Of a stretch of 64,000 nt of DNA, positions 49,129 to 61,500 are shown one piece after another. Each line of letters opens with the position of its first letter. Positions within the stretch are counted from its first letter, which is position 1. The notes beneath the pieces were generated by a model. That model worked only from the letters and a program-made list of their open reading frames with translations, had not been told where the DNA came from and did no database searches. The DNA comes from Phylloscopus collybita (taxonomy: Eukaryota > Chordata > Aves > Passeriformes > Phylloscopidae). The DNA lies in contig JAJNNQ010000130.1 in NCBI GenBank assembly GCA_027886175.1, positions 16,943,501 through 17,007,500 of the forward strand, in the 5' to 3' direction. Position numbers and translations under genes: made by a program.

Positions 49129-52100
49129 TTGGAGACTTTGTTTTCCCATGGAAAAGGGCCACCGTTCGTGTCTAATGCTGTCTGCCTGCCACTGGGCTTC
49201 TATCTGCTGAAATTCCATACAAATGTGGATATCTTCCCGATGCAATCAACCACCAGACGGAAGTTTTTCTGCCCTTGTACTGTCAATGGCCTACTAAAAC
49301 CTGACATCGGGAACGTGGTGTGGAGACTTTGGTTTCCCTAGGAAAAGGACCACCGTTCCTGTCTAATGCTGTCTGCCTGGCACTGTGGTTATGACTGCTG
49401 AAGGTCCATACAAATGAGGATATCTCCCAGGAGCAATCTACCACCAGGTGGAAGTTTGTCTACCCTTGTACTGCCGAAGGCCTCCTAGTAACGGACATCA
49501 GGAACGTGGGGTGGAGACTTTGGTTTCCCATAAAAATGGGCCACCGTTCGCGTCTAAAGCTGTCTGCCTGCCACTGGGGATCTTCGTAATAAAATTCCAA
49601 TAAAATTCCAGAGAAATGAGGATATCTCCCAGGTGCAATCTACCACCAGATGGAAGTTTTTCTGCCCTTGTAGTTCCAAACGCCTTCTACAAATTGACAT
49701 CAGGAACGTGGGGTGGAGACTTTGTTTTCCCATGGAAATGGGCCACCGTTTGTGTCTAATGCTATGTGACTGCCACTGGGATTATGCCTAGTAAAATCCC
49801 GTACAAATGAGGATATCTCCCAGATAGAGTCTACCACCAGATGAAAGTTTGTCTGCCCTTGTAATGCCAAAGGCCTCCTACAAACTGACATCAGGATTCT
49901 GGAAAGGAGGCTTTGGTTTCCCATGGAAAAGGGGCACCCTTGTTGTTTAATGCTGTCTCCTTGCCACTGGGCTTATGACTACTGAAATTACATACAAATG
50001 AGGATATCTCCCTAACAAAATTTCCCACCAGATGGAAGTTTGTCTGCCCTTTTAATGCCAAAGGCCTACTAAAAACTGACATCAGGAGCCTGGTTGGAGA
50101 CTTTGTTTTCCCATGGAAAAGGGCCACCGTTCCTCTCTAATGCTGTCTGCCTGCCACTGGGCTTCTACCTGATGAAATTCCATAAAAATGAGGATATCTC
50201 AACGATGCAATCAACCACCAGACGGAAGTTTGTCTGCCCTTGTAGTGCCAAAGGCCTCCTAGAAACGGACATCAGGAACGAGGGGTGGAGACTTTGGTTT
50301 TCCATCAAATGGGCCATTTTTCTTGTCTAATGCTGTCTGCCTGCCACGGGGTTTCTTCCTACTAAAATTCCACTAAAACTCCATAAAAATGAGGATATCT
50401 CCCAGGTGCAATCTACAACCAGATGGAAGTTTCTCTGCCGTTATATTGGAAAACGTCTCCTACAAAATGACATCAGCAACATGGGGTGGAGATTTTGGTT
50501 TCCCATGGAAAAGGGCCACTGTTCGTGTGTAATGCTGTCTGCCAGATACTGGGCTTATGCCTACTAAAATTCCACTAAAATTCCATACAAATGAGGATAC
50601 CTCCCAGGTGCAATCTACCACCAGATGGAAGTTTGTCTGCCCTTGTAGTGTTAAAGGCTTCCTACAAATTAACATCAGGAACCTGGGGCGTAGACTTTGG
50701 TTTCCCATGGAAAAGGGCCACCGTTCGTGTCTAATGCTGTCTGCCTGGCACTGTGGTTATGACTGCTGCAGTTCCATACAAATGCTGATAAGTCCCAGGT
50801 GCAATCTACCACCAGGTGGAAGTTTGTCTGCCCTTGAAGTGCCAAAGGCCTCCTAAAAATTGACATCAGGAACGTGCTGTGGAGACTTTGTTTTCCCATG
50901 GAAATGGGCCACCCTTTTTGTCTAATGCTATGTGCCTGCCACTGGGCGTATGCCTAGTAAAATTCCATAAAAATGAGGATATCTCCCAGATGGAGTCTAC
51001 CACCAGATGAAAGTTTGTCTGCCCTTGTAATGCAACGGCCTCCTACAAACTGACATCAGGAACCTGGAGAGGACGCTTTGGTTTCCCATGGAAAAGGGCC
51101 ACCCTTGGTGTTTAATGCTGTCTCCTTGCCACTGACTTATGACTACTGAAATTACATACAAATGAGGATATCTCCCAGACGCAATATGCCACCAGATGGA
51201 AATTTGTCTGCTCTTGCAGTGCCAAAGGCCTCCTTCAAACTGACATTCGGAACCTCACCTGGAGACTTTGGTTTCCTATAGAAAAGGCCCACCATTCATG
51301 TTTAATGCTGTCTGTCTGCCATTGGGCTTCTGAGTACTAAAATACCACTAAAATTCCATAAAAATGAGGATATCTCCCAGGTGCAATCTACCACCAGGTG
51401 GAAGTTTGTCAGCCCTTGCAGTGCCAAAAGCCTCCTAAAAACTGACATCAGGAACATAGGAGGGATAATTTGTTTTTCCATGGAAAGGGGCCACTGTTCG
51501 TGTCTAATGCTGTCTGCCTGCCAGTGGGCAGAAGCCTACCAAAATTCCCTACAAATGAGGATATCTCCCAAATGCAATTTCCCACCAGATGGAAGTTTGT
51601 CTGCCCTTTTTATGCCAAAGGCCTCCTACAAACTGACATCAGGAGCCTGGGTTGGAGACTTTGTTTTCCCATGGAAAAGGGCCACCGTTCCTGTCTAATG
51701 CTGTCTGCCTGCCACTGGGCTTTTACCTGCTGAAATTCCATACAAATGAGGATATCTCCCCGATGCAATCAGCCACCAGACGGAAGTTTGTTTGCCCTTG
51801 TACTGCCAAAGGCCTCCTAAAACCTGACATCAGGAACGTGGCTTGGAGACTTTGGCTGCCCATGGGAAAAGGGCCACCGTTCATGTCTAATGCTGTCTGC
51901 CTGCCACTGTGCTTCTTCCTACTAAAATTCCACTAAAACTCCATAGAAATGAGCATATCTCCCAGGTGCAATCTACAACCAGATGGAAGTTTCTCTGCCC
52001 TTATATTGGAAAACGCCTCCTACAAAGTGACATCAGCAACATGGGGTGGAGATTTTGGTTTCCCATGGAAAAGGGCCACTGTTCGTGTCTAATGCTGTCT

Positions 52101-54604
52101 GCCTGCCACTGGAGTTATGCCTACTGAAATTCCTCACAAATGAGGATATTTCCCAGATGGAATCTCCCACCAGTTGGAAGTTTGTTTGCCCTTCTAGTGC
52201 CAAAGGCCTCCTAAAAACTGACATCAGGAACCTGGGGTGGAGACTTTGGTTTCTCATGGAAATGGGCCACCGTTCGTGTCTAATAATGTCTGTCGGCCAT
52301 TGGGCTTCTACCTACGAAAATTCCACTGAAATTCCATACAAATGAAGACATCTCCCAAGTGCAGTCTACCGCCAGATATAAGTTTTTCTGCCCTTGTATT
52401 TCCAAAGGCCTTCTATAAACTGACATGAGGAGCCTGGAGTGGAGACTTTGGTTTCCCATGGATATGGGCCAGCGTTCGTGTGTAAAGCAGTCTGCCTGCC
52501 GCTGGATTTCTGCCTACTTTAATACCACTGAAATTCCATAAAAATGAGGATATCTCCCAGGTGCAATCTACCACCAGATGGAAGTTTTTCTGCCCTTGTA
52601 CTTCCAAAGGCCTCTTACAAACTAATATCAGGAACGTGGGGTAGAGACTTTGGTTTCCCATGGAAAAGGACCACCGTTTGTGTCTAATGCTGTCTGCCTG
52701 CCACTGGGGTTATGCCTGCTGAAATTCCTCACAAATGAGGATATCTCCCGCACGGAATCTACCACCAGTTGGAAGTTTATCTGCCCTTGTAGTTCCAAAG
52801 GCCTCCTACAAACTGACATCAGGCACGTGAGATGGAGACTTTGGTTTCCCAGGGAAATGGACCACAGTTCGTGTCTAATGCTGTCTGCGAGACACTGGGC
52901 TTATGCCGACTAAAATTCCACTAAAATTCTATACAAATGAGGATGTCTCCCAGGTGCAATCTACCACCAGATGGAAATTTGTCTGCCCCTGAAGAGCCAA
53001 AGGCTTCCTACAAATTGACATCAAGAACCTGAGGCGGAGACTTTGGTTTCCCATGGAAAAGGGCCACCGTTCGCGTCTAATACTGTCTGCCTGCCACTGG
53101 GCTTATGGCTATTAAAATTACATACAAATGAGGATATCTCCTAGATGCAATATGCCACCAATAGGAACTTTGTCTCCTCCTGTAGTGCCAGAGGCCTCCT
53201 AGAAAATGACATGAGGAACCTGGGGTGGAGACTTTGGTTTCCCATGGAAATGAGCCACTATTCATGTCTAATTCTGTCTACCTGCAGCTGGGATTCTGTC
53301 TACTAATATTCCACTAAAATTCCATACAAATGAGTATATCTCCCAGGTGCAATCTAACACCAGATGGAAGATTCTCTGCCCTTGTGTTTCCAAAGGCCTC
53401 CTACAAACTGCCATCAGGAACCTGGGGTGGAGACTTTGCTTTCCCATGGAAAAGGACCACCGTTCCTGTCTAATGCTGTCTGCCTGGCACTGTGGTGATG
53501 ACTGCTGAAGTTCCATACAAATGAGGATATCTCCCAGGTGTAATCTACCACTGGGTGGAAGTTTTTCTGCCCCCGTAGTGCCAAAGGCCTCCTAAAAACT
53601 GACATCCCGAACGGGGGGTGGAGACTTTTGTTTCCCAAAGAAATGCCCACCGTTCGTGTCTAATGCTGTCTGGCAGCCACTGGCCTTATGCCTACTAAAA
53701 TTCCACTAAAATTCTATAGAAATGAGGTTATCTCCCAGGTGCAATCTACCACCAGATGGAAGTTTGCCTGCCCTTGTATTTCCAAAGGCCTCCTACAAAC
53801 TGACATCAGGAACGTGAGGTGGAGACTTTGGTTTCCCATGGAAAAGGTCCATTGTTCGTGTCTAATGCTGTCTGCCTGCCACTGGGCTTCTGCCATCTGA
53901 AATTCCATACAAATGAGGATATCTCCTCAATGCAATCAACCACCAGACGGAACTTTGTCTGCCCTTGTAGTGCCAAAGGCCTCCTACAAACTGACATCAG
54001 GAACCTGGAGTGGAGACTTTGGTTTCCCATGGAAATGGGACAGCGTTCGTGTCTAATGATGTTTGCCTGCCACAAGGCTTCTGCCTATTAAAATTCCAAT
54101 AAAATTCTATACCATTGAAGATGTCTCTCACGTGCAATCTACCACCAAATGGAAGTTTGTCTCCCCCTGTAGAGCAAAAGGCTTCCTACAAATTGACATC
54201 AAGAAGCTGGGGTGGAGACTTTGGTTTCCCATGGCAAAGGGCCACGGTTCCTGTCTAATGCTGTCTGCCTGCCACTGGGCTTATGCCTACTAAAATTACA
54301 TACAAATGAGGATATCTCCCAGATGCAATATGCCACCAGTTGGAAGTTTGTCTCGTCTTGTAGTGCCAGAGGCCTCCTAGAAAATGACATAAGGAACCTG
54401 GCGTGGAGACTTTGGTTTCCTATGGAAAAGGCCCACCGTTCATGTTTAATGCTCTCTGTCTGCAACTGGACTTCTGAGTACTAAAATACCACTAAAATTC
54501 CATACAAATAAGGACATCTACGAGGTGCGATCCGCCACTAGATGGAGGTTTGTCTGCCCTTGTAGTGCCAAAGGCCTCCTACAAACTGACATCAGGAGCC
54601 TGGG
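49129..54604 (-). repeat. Right HOR copy R3, lacking 3 monomers (5476 bp)
   Basis: Two in-register losses relative to R2: one monomer (191 bp) at about 51886-51912, where monomer 15 joins monomer 17, and two monomers (393 bp) at about 54385-54400, where gaaaatgacataagg joins aacctggcgtgg. One monomer at about 52665-52795 has been replaced by a different variant without length change. Confidence 0.92.
52665..52795 (-). repeat. Replaced monomer patch inside R3
   Basis: R2 and R5 here carry ggtacagtggttatgactgc and ctctgcgatgcaatc. R3 instead carries ccactggggttatgcctgc, attcctcacaaatgagg and a cccgcacgg variant. Coordinates on both sides stay in phase (offset 5869 before and after), so the segment was exchanged without changing length, as in gene conversion. 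Confidence 0.85.
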
Positions 54605-57600
54605 TTGGAGACTTTGTTTTCCCATGGAAAAGGGCCACCGTTCGTGTCTAATGCTGTCTGCCTGCCACTGGGCTTCTATCTGCTGAAATTCCATACAAAT
54701 GAGGATATCTTCCCGATGCAATCAACCACCAGACGGAAGTTTTTCTGCCCTTGTACTGTCAATGGCCTACTAAAACCTGACATCGGGAACGTGGTGTGGA
54801 GACTTTGGTTTCCCTAGGAAAAGGACCACCGTTCCTGTCTAATGCTGTCTGCCTGGCACTGTGGTTATGACTGCTGAAGGTCCATACAAATGAGGATATC
54901 TCCCAGGAGCAATCTACCACCAGGTGGAAGTTTGTCTACCCTTGTACTGCCGAAGGCCTCCTAGTAACGGACATCAGGAACGTGGGGTGGAGACTTTGGT
55001 TTCCCATAAAAATGGGCCACCGTTCGTGTCTAAAGCTTTCTGCCTGCCACTGGGGATCTTCGTAATAAAATTCCAATAAAATTCCAGAGAAATGAGGATA
55101 TCTCCCAGGTGCAATCTACCATCAGATGGAAGTTTTTCTGCCCTTGTAGTTCCAAACGCCTTCTACAAATTGACATCAGGAACGTGGGGTGGAGACTTTG
55201 TTTTCCCATGGAAATGGGCCACCGTTTGTGTCTAATGCTATGTGACTGCCACTGGGATTATGCCTAGTAAAATCCCGTACAAATGAGGATATCTCCCAGA
55301 TAGAGTCTACCACCAGATGAAAGTTTGTCTGCCCTTGTAATGCCAAAGGCCTCCTACAAACTGACATCAGGATTCTGGAAAGGAGGCTTTGGTTTCCCAT
55401 GGAAAAGGGGCACCCTTGTTGTTTAATGCTGTCTCCTTGCCACTGGGCTTATGACTACTGAAATTACATACAAATGAGGATATCTCCCTAACAAAATTTC
55501 CCACCAGATGGAAGTTTGTCTGCCCTTTTAATGCCAAAGGCCTACTAAAAACTGACATCAGGAGCCTGGTTGGAGACTTTGTTTTCCCATGGAAAATGGC
55601 CACCGTTCCTCTCTAATGCTCTCTGCCTGCCACTGGGCTTCTACCTGATGAAATTCCATAAAAATGAGGATATCTCAACGATGCAATCAACCACCAGACG
55701 GAAGTTTGTCTGCCCTTGTAGTGCCAAAGGCCTCCTAGAAACGGACATCAGGAACGAGGGGTGGAGACTTTGGTTTTCCATCAAATGGGCCATTTTTCTT
55801 GTCTAATGCTGTCTGCCTGCCACGGGGTTTCTTCCTACTAAAATTCCACTAAAACTCCATAAAAATGAGGATATCTCCCAGGTGCAATCTACAACCAGAT
55901 GGAAGTTTCTCTGCCCTTATATTGGAAAACGTCTCCTACAAAGTGACATCAGCAACATGGGGTGGAGATTTTGGTTTCCCATGGAAAAGGGCCACTGTTC
56001 ATGTGTAATGCTGTCTGCCAGATACTGGGCTTATGCCTACTAAAATTCCACTAAAATTCCATACAAATGAGGATACCTCCCAGGTGCAATCTACCACCAG
56101 ATGGAAGTTTGTCTGCCCTTGTAGTGTTAAAGGCTTCCTACAAATTAACATCAGGAACCTGGGGCGTAGACTTTGGTTTCCCATGGAAAAGGGCCACCGT
56201 TCGTGTCTAATGCTGTCTGCCTGGCACTGTGGTTATTACTGCTGCAGTTCCATACAAATGCTGATAAGTCCCAGGTGCAATCTACCACCAGGTGGAAGTT
56301 TGTCTGCCCTTGAAGTGTTAAAGGCCTCCTAAAAATTGACATCAGGAACGTGCGGTGGAGACTTTGTTTTCCCATGGAAATGGGCCACCCTTTTTGTCTA
56401 ATGCTATGTGCCTGCCACTGGGCGTATGCCTAGTAAAATTCCATAAAAATGAGGATATCTCCCAGATGGAGTCTACCACCAGTTTTGAAAGTTTGTCTGC
56501 CCTTGTAATGCAACGGCCTCCTACAAACTGACATCAGGAACCTGGAGAGGACGCTTTGGTTTCCCATGGAAAAGGGCCACCCTTGGTGTTTAATGCTGTC
56601 TCCTTGCCACTGACTTATGACTACTGAAATTACATACAAATGAGGATATCTCCCAGACGCAATATGCCACCAGATGGAAATTTGTCTGCTCTTGCAGTGC
56701 CAAAGGCCTCCTTCAAACTGACATTCGGAACCTCACCTGGAGACTTTGGTTTCCTATAGAAAAGGCCCACCATTCATGTTTAATGCTGTCTGTCTGCCAT
56801 TGGGCTTCTGAGTACTAAAATACCACTAAAATTCCATAAAAATGAGGATATCTCCCAGGTGCAATCTACCACCAGGTGGAAGTTTGTCAGCCCTTGCAGT
56901 GCCAAAAGCCTCCTAAAAACTGACATCAGGAACATAGGAGGGATAATTTGTTTTTCCATGGAAAGGGGCCACTGTTCGTGTCTAATGCTGTCTGCCTGCC
57001 AGTGGGCAGAAGCCTTCCAAAATTCCCTACAAATGAGGATATCTCCCAAATGCAATTTCCCACCAGATGGAAGTTTGTCTGCCCTTTTTATGCCAAAGGC
57101 CTCCTACAAACTGACATCAGGAGCCTGGGTTGGAGACTTTGTTTTCCCATGGAAAAGGGCCACCGTTCGTGTCTAATGCTGTCTGCCTGCCACTGGGCTT
57201 TTACCTGCTGAAATTCCATACAAATGAGGATATCTCGCCGATGCAATCAGCCACCAGACGGAAGTTTGTTTGCCCTTGTACTGCCAAAGGCCTCCTAAAA
57301 CCTGACATCAGGAACGTGGCTTGGAGACTTTGGCTGCCCATGGGAAAAGGGCCACCGTTCATGTCTAATGCTGTCTGCCTGCCACTGGGCTTCTACCTGC
57401 TGAAGTTCCATACAAATGAGGATATCTCCTCAATGCAATCAACCACCAGACGGAACTTTGTCTGCCCTTGTAGTGCCAAAGGCCTCCTACAAACTGACAT
57501 CAGGCACGTGAGATGGAGACTTTGGTTTCCCATGGAAATGGGACAGCGTTCGTGTCTAATGATGTTTGCCTGCCACAAGGCTTCTGCCTATTAAAATTCC

Positions 57601-58500
57601 AATAAAATTCTATACCATTGAAGATGTCTCTCACGTGCAATCTACCACCAAATGGAAGTTTGTCTCCCCCTGTAGAGCAAAAGGCTTCCTACAAATTGAC
57701 ATCAAGAAGCTGGGGTGGAGACTTTGGTTTCCCATGGCAAAGGGCCACGGTTCCTGTCTAATGCTGTCTGCCTGCCACTGGGCTTATGCCTACTAAAATT
57801 ACATACAAATGAGGATATCTCCCAGATGCAATATGCCACCAGTTGGAAGTTTGTCTCGTCTTGTAGTGCCAGAGGCCTCCTAGAAAATGACATCAGGAAC
57901 CTGGGGTGGAGACTTTGGTTTCCCATGGAAATGGGCCACTATTCATGTCTAATTCTGTCTGCCTGCCGCTGGGATTCTGCCTACTAAAATTCCTCTAAAA
58001 TTCCATACAAATGCGAATATCTCCCAGGTGCAAACTAACACCAGATGGAAGTTTCTCTGCCCTTATGTTTCCAAAGGCCTCCTACAAACTGCCATCAGAA
58101 ACCTAGGGTGGAGACTTTGGTTTCCCATGGAAAAGGACCACCATTCCTGTCTAATGCTGTCTGCCTGGCACTGTGGTTATGACTGCTGAAGTTCCATACA
58201 AATGAGGATATCTCCCAGATGCAATATGCCACCAGATGGAAGTTTGTCTGCTCTTGCAGTGCCAAAGGCCTCCTTTATACTGACATTCGGAACCTGGCGT
58301 GGAGACTTTGGTTTCCTATGGAAAAGGCCCACCGTTCATGTTTAATGCTCTCTGCCTGCAACTGGGCTTCTGAGTACTAAAATACCACTAAAATTCCATA
58401 CAAATAAGGACATCTACGAGGTGCGATCCACCACTAGATGGAGGTTTGTCTGCCCTTGTAGTGCCAAAGGCCTCCTACAAACTGACATCAGGAGCCTGGG
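54605..58500 (-). repeat. Right HOR copy R4, lacking 11 monomers (3896 bp)
   Basis: Follows the unit to monomer 16 (ctgaagttccatac near 57400) and then continues as monomer 27 (cctcaatgcaatc near 57428), losing about 2.16 kb. A small insertion near 56482 (ccagttttgaaag) adds 2 bp relative to the other copies. Confidence 0.92.
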
Positions 58501-61500
58501 TTGGAGACTTTGTTTTCCCATGGAAAAGGGCCACCGTTCGTGTCTAATGCTGTCTGCCTGCCACTGGGCTTGTATCTGCTGAAATTCCATACAAATGTGG
58601 ATATCTTCCCGATGCAATCAACCACTAGACGGAAGTTTTTCTGCCCTTGTACTGTCAATGGCCTACTAAAACCTGACATCGGGAACGTGGTGTGGAGACT
58701 TTGGTTTCCCTAGGAAAAGGACCACCGTTCCTGTCTAATGCTGTCTGCCTGGCACTGTGGTTATGACTGCTGAAGGTCCATACAAATGAGGATATCTCCC
58801 AGGAGCAATCTACCACCAGGTGGAAGTTTGTCTACCCTTGTACTGCCGAAGGCCTCCTAGTAACGGACATCAGGAACGTGGGGTGGAGACTTTGTTTTCC
58901 CATGGAAATGGGCCACCGTTTGTGTCTAATGCTATGTGACTGCCACTGGGATTATGCCTAGTAAAATCCCGTACAAATGAGGATATCTCCCAGATAGAGT
59001 CTACCACCAGATGAAAGTTTGTCTGCCCTTTTAATGCCAAAGGCCTACTAAAAACTGACATCAGGAGCCTGGTTGGAGACTTTGTTTTCCCATGGAAAAG
59101 GGCCACCGTTCCTCTCTAATGCTGTCTGCCTGCCACTGGGCTTCTACCTGATGAAATTCCATAAAAATGAGGATATCTCAACGATGCAATCAACCACCAG
59201 ACGGAAGTTTGTCTGCCCTTGTAGTGCCAAAGGCCTCCTAGTAACGGACATCAGGAATGTGGGGTGGAGACTTTGGTTTCCCTATAAAAATGGGCCACCG
59301 TTGGTGTCTAATGCTGTCTGCCTGCCACTGGGGATCTTCGTAATAAAATTCCAATAAAATTCCATAGAAATGAGGATAACTCCCAGGTGCAATCTACCAC
59401 CAGATGGACGTTTTTCTGCCTGTATGTTGGAAAAGGCCTCCTACAAAGTGACATCAGCAATGAGCGCGGAGATTTGGGTTTCCCATGGAAATGGGCCACC
59501 TTTCGTGTCTAATGGTGTCTGCCTGCCACTGGGATTATGCCTTGTAAAATCCCATACAAATGAGGATATCTCCCAGATAGAGTCTACCACCAGATGAAAG
59601 TTTGTCTGCCCTTGTAATGCCAAAGGCCTCCTACACACTGACATCAGGATTCTGGAGAGGACGCTTTGGTTTCCCATGGAAAAGGGGCACCTTGGTGTTT
59701 AATGCTGTCTCCTTGCCACTGGGCTTATGACTACTGAAATTACATACAAATGAGGATATCTCCCTAAACAAAATTTCCCACCAGATGGAAGTTTGTCTGC
59801 CCTTTTAATGCCAAAGGCCTACTAAAAACTGACATCAGGAGCCTGGTTGGAGACTTTGTTTTCGCATGGAAAAGGGCCACCGTTCCTCCCTAATGCTGTC
59901 TGCCTGCCACTGGGCTTCTACCTGATGAAATTCCATAAAAATGAGGATATCTCAACGATGCAATCAACCACCAGACGGAAGTTTGTCTGCCCTTGTAGTG
60001 CCAAAGGCCTCCTAGAAACGGACATCAGGAACGAGGGGTGGAGACTTTGGTTTTCCATCAAATGGGCCATTTTTCTTGTCTAATGCTGTCTGCCTGCCAC
60101 GGGGTTTCTTCCTACTAAAATTCCACTAAAACTCCATAAAAATGAGGATATCTCCCAGGTGCAATCTACAACCAGATGGAAGTTTCTCTGTCCTTATATT
60201 GGAAAACGTCTCCTACAAAGTGACATCAGCAACATGGGGTGGAGATTTTGGTTTCCCATGGAAAAGGGCCACTGTTCGTGTGTAATGCTGTCTGCCAGAT
60301 ACTGGGCTTATGCCTACTAAAATTCCACTAAAATTCCATACAAATGAGGATACCTCCCAGGTGCAATCTACCACCAGATGGAAGTTTGTCTGCCCTTGTA
60401 GTGTTAAAGGCTTCCTACAAATTAACATCAGGAACCTGGGGCGTAGACTTTGGTTTCCCATGGAAAAGGGCCACCGTTCGTGTCTAATGCTGTCTGCCTG
60501 GCACTGTGGTTATTACTGCTGCAGTTCCATACAAATGCTGATAAGTCCCAGGTGCAATCTACCACCAGGTGGAAGTTTGTCTGCCCTTGAAGTGCCAAAG
60601 GCCTCCTAAAAATTGACATCAGGAACGTGCTGTGGAGACTTTGTTTTCCCATGGAAATGGGCCACCCTTTTTGTCTAATGCTATGTGCCTGCCACTGGGC
60701 GTATGCCTAGTAAAATCCCATACAAATGAGGATATCTCCCAGATGGAGTCTACCACCAGTTGAAAGTTTGTCTGCCCTTGTAATGCAACGGCCTCCTACA
60801 AACTGACATCAGGAACCTGGAGAGGACGCTTTGGTTTCCCATGGAAAAGGGCCACCCTTGGTGTTTAATGCTGTCTCCTTGCCACTGACTTATGACTACT
60901 GAAATTACATACAAATGAGGATATCTCGCAGACGCAATATGCCACCAGATGGAAATTTGTCTGCTCTTGCAGTGCCAAAGGCCTCCTTCAAACTGACATT
61001 CGGAACCTCACCTGGAGACTTTGGTTTCCTATAGAAAAGGCCCACCATTCATGTTTAATGCTGTCTGTCTGCCATTGGGCTTCTGAGTACTAAAATACCA
61101 CTAAAATTCCATAAAAATGAGGATATCTCCCAGGTGCAATCTACCACCAGGTGGAAGTTTGTCAGCCCTTGCAGTGCCAAAAGCCTCCTAAAAACTGACA
61201 TCAGGAACATAGGATGGATAATTTGTTTTTCCATGGAAAGGGGCCACTGTTCGTGTCTAATGCTGTCTGCCTGCCAGTGGGCAGAAGCCTTCCAAAATTC
61301 CCTACAAATGAGGATATCTCCTAAATGCAATTTCCCACCAGATGGAAGTTTGTCTGCCCTTTTTATGCCAAAGGCCTCCTACAAACTGACATCAGGAGCC
61401 TGGGTTGGAGACTTTGTTTTCCCATGGAAAAGGGCCACCGTTCGTGTCTAATGCTGTCTGCCTGCCACTGGGCTTTTACCTGCTGAAATTCCATACAAAT

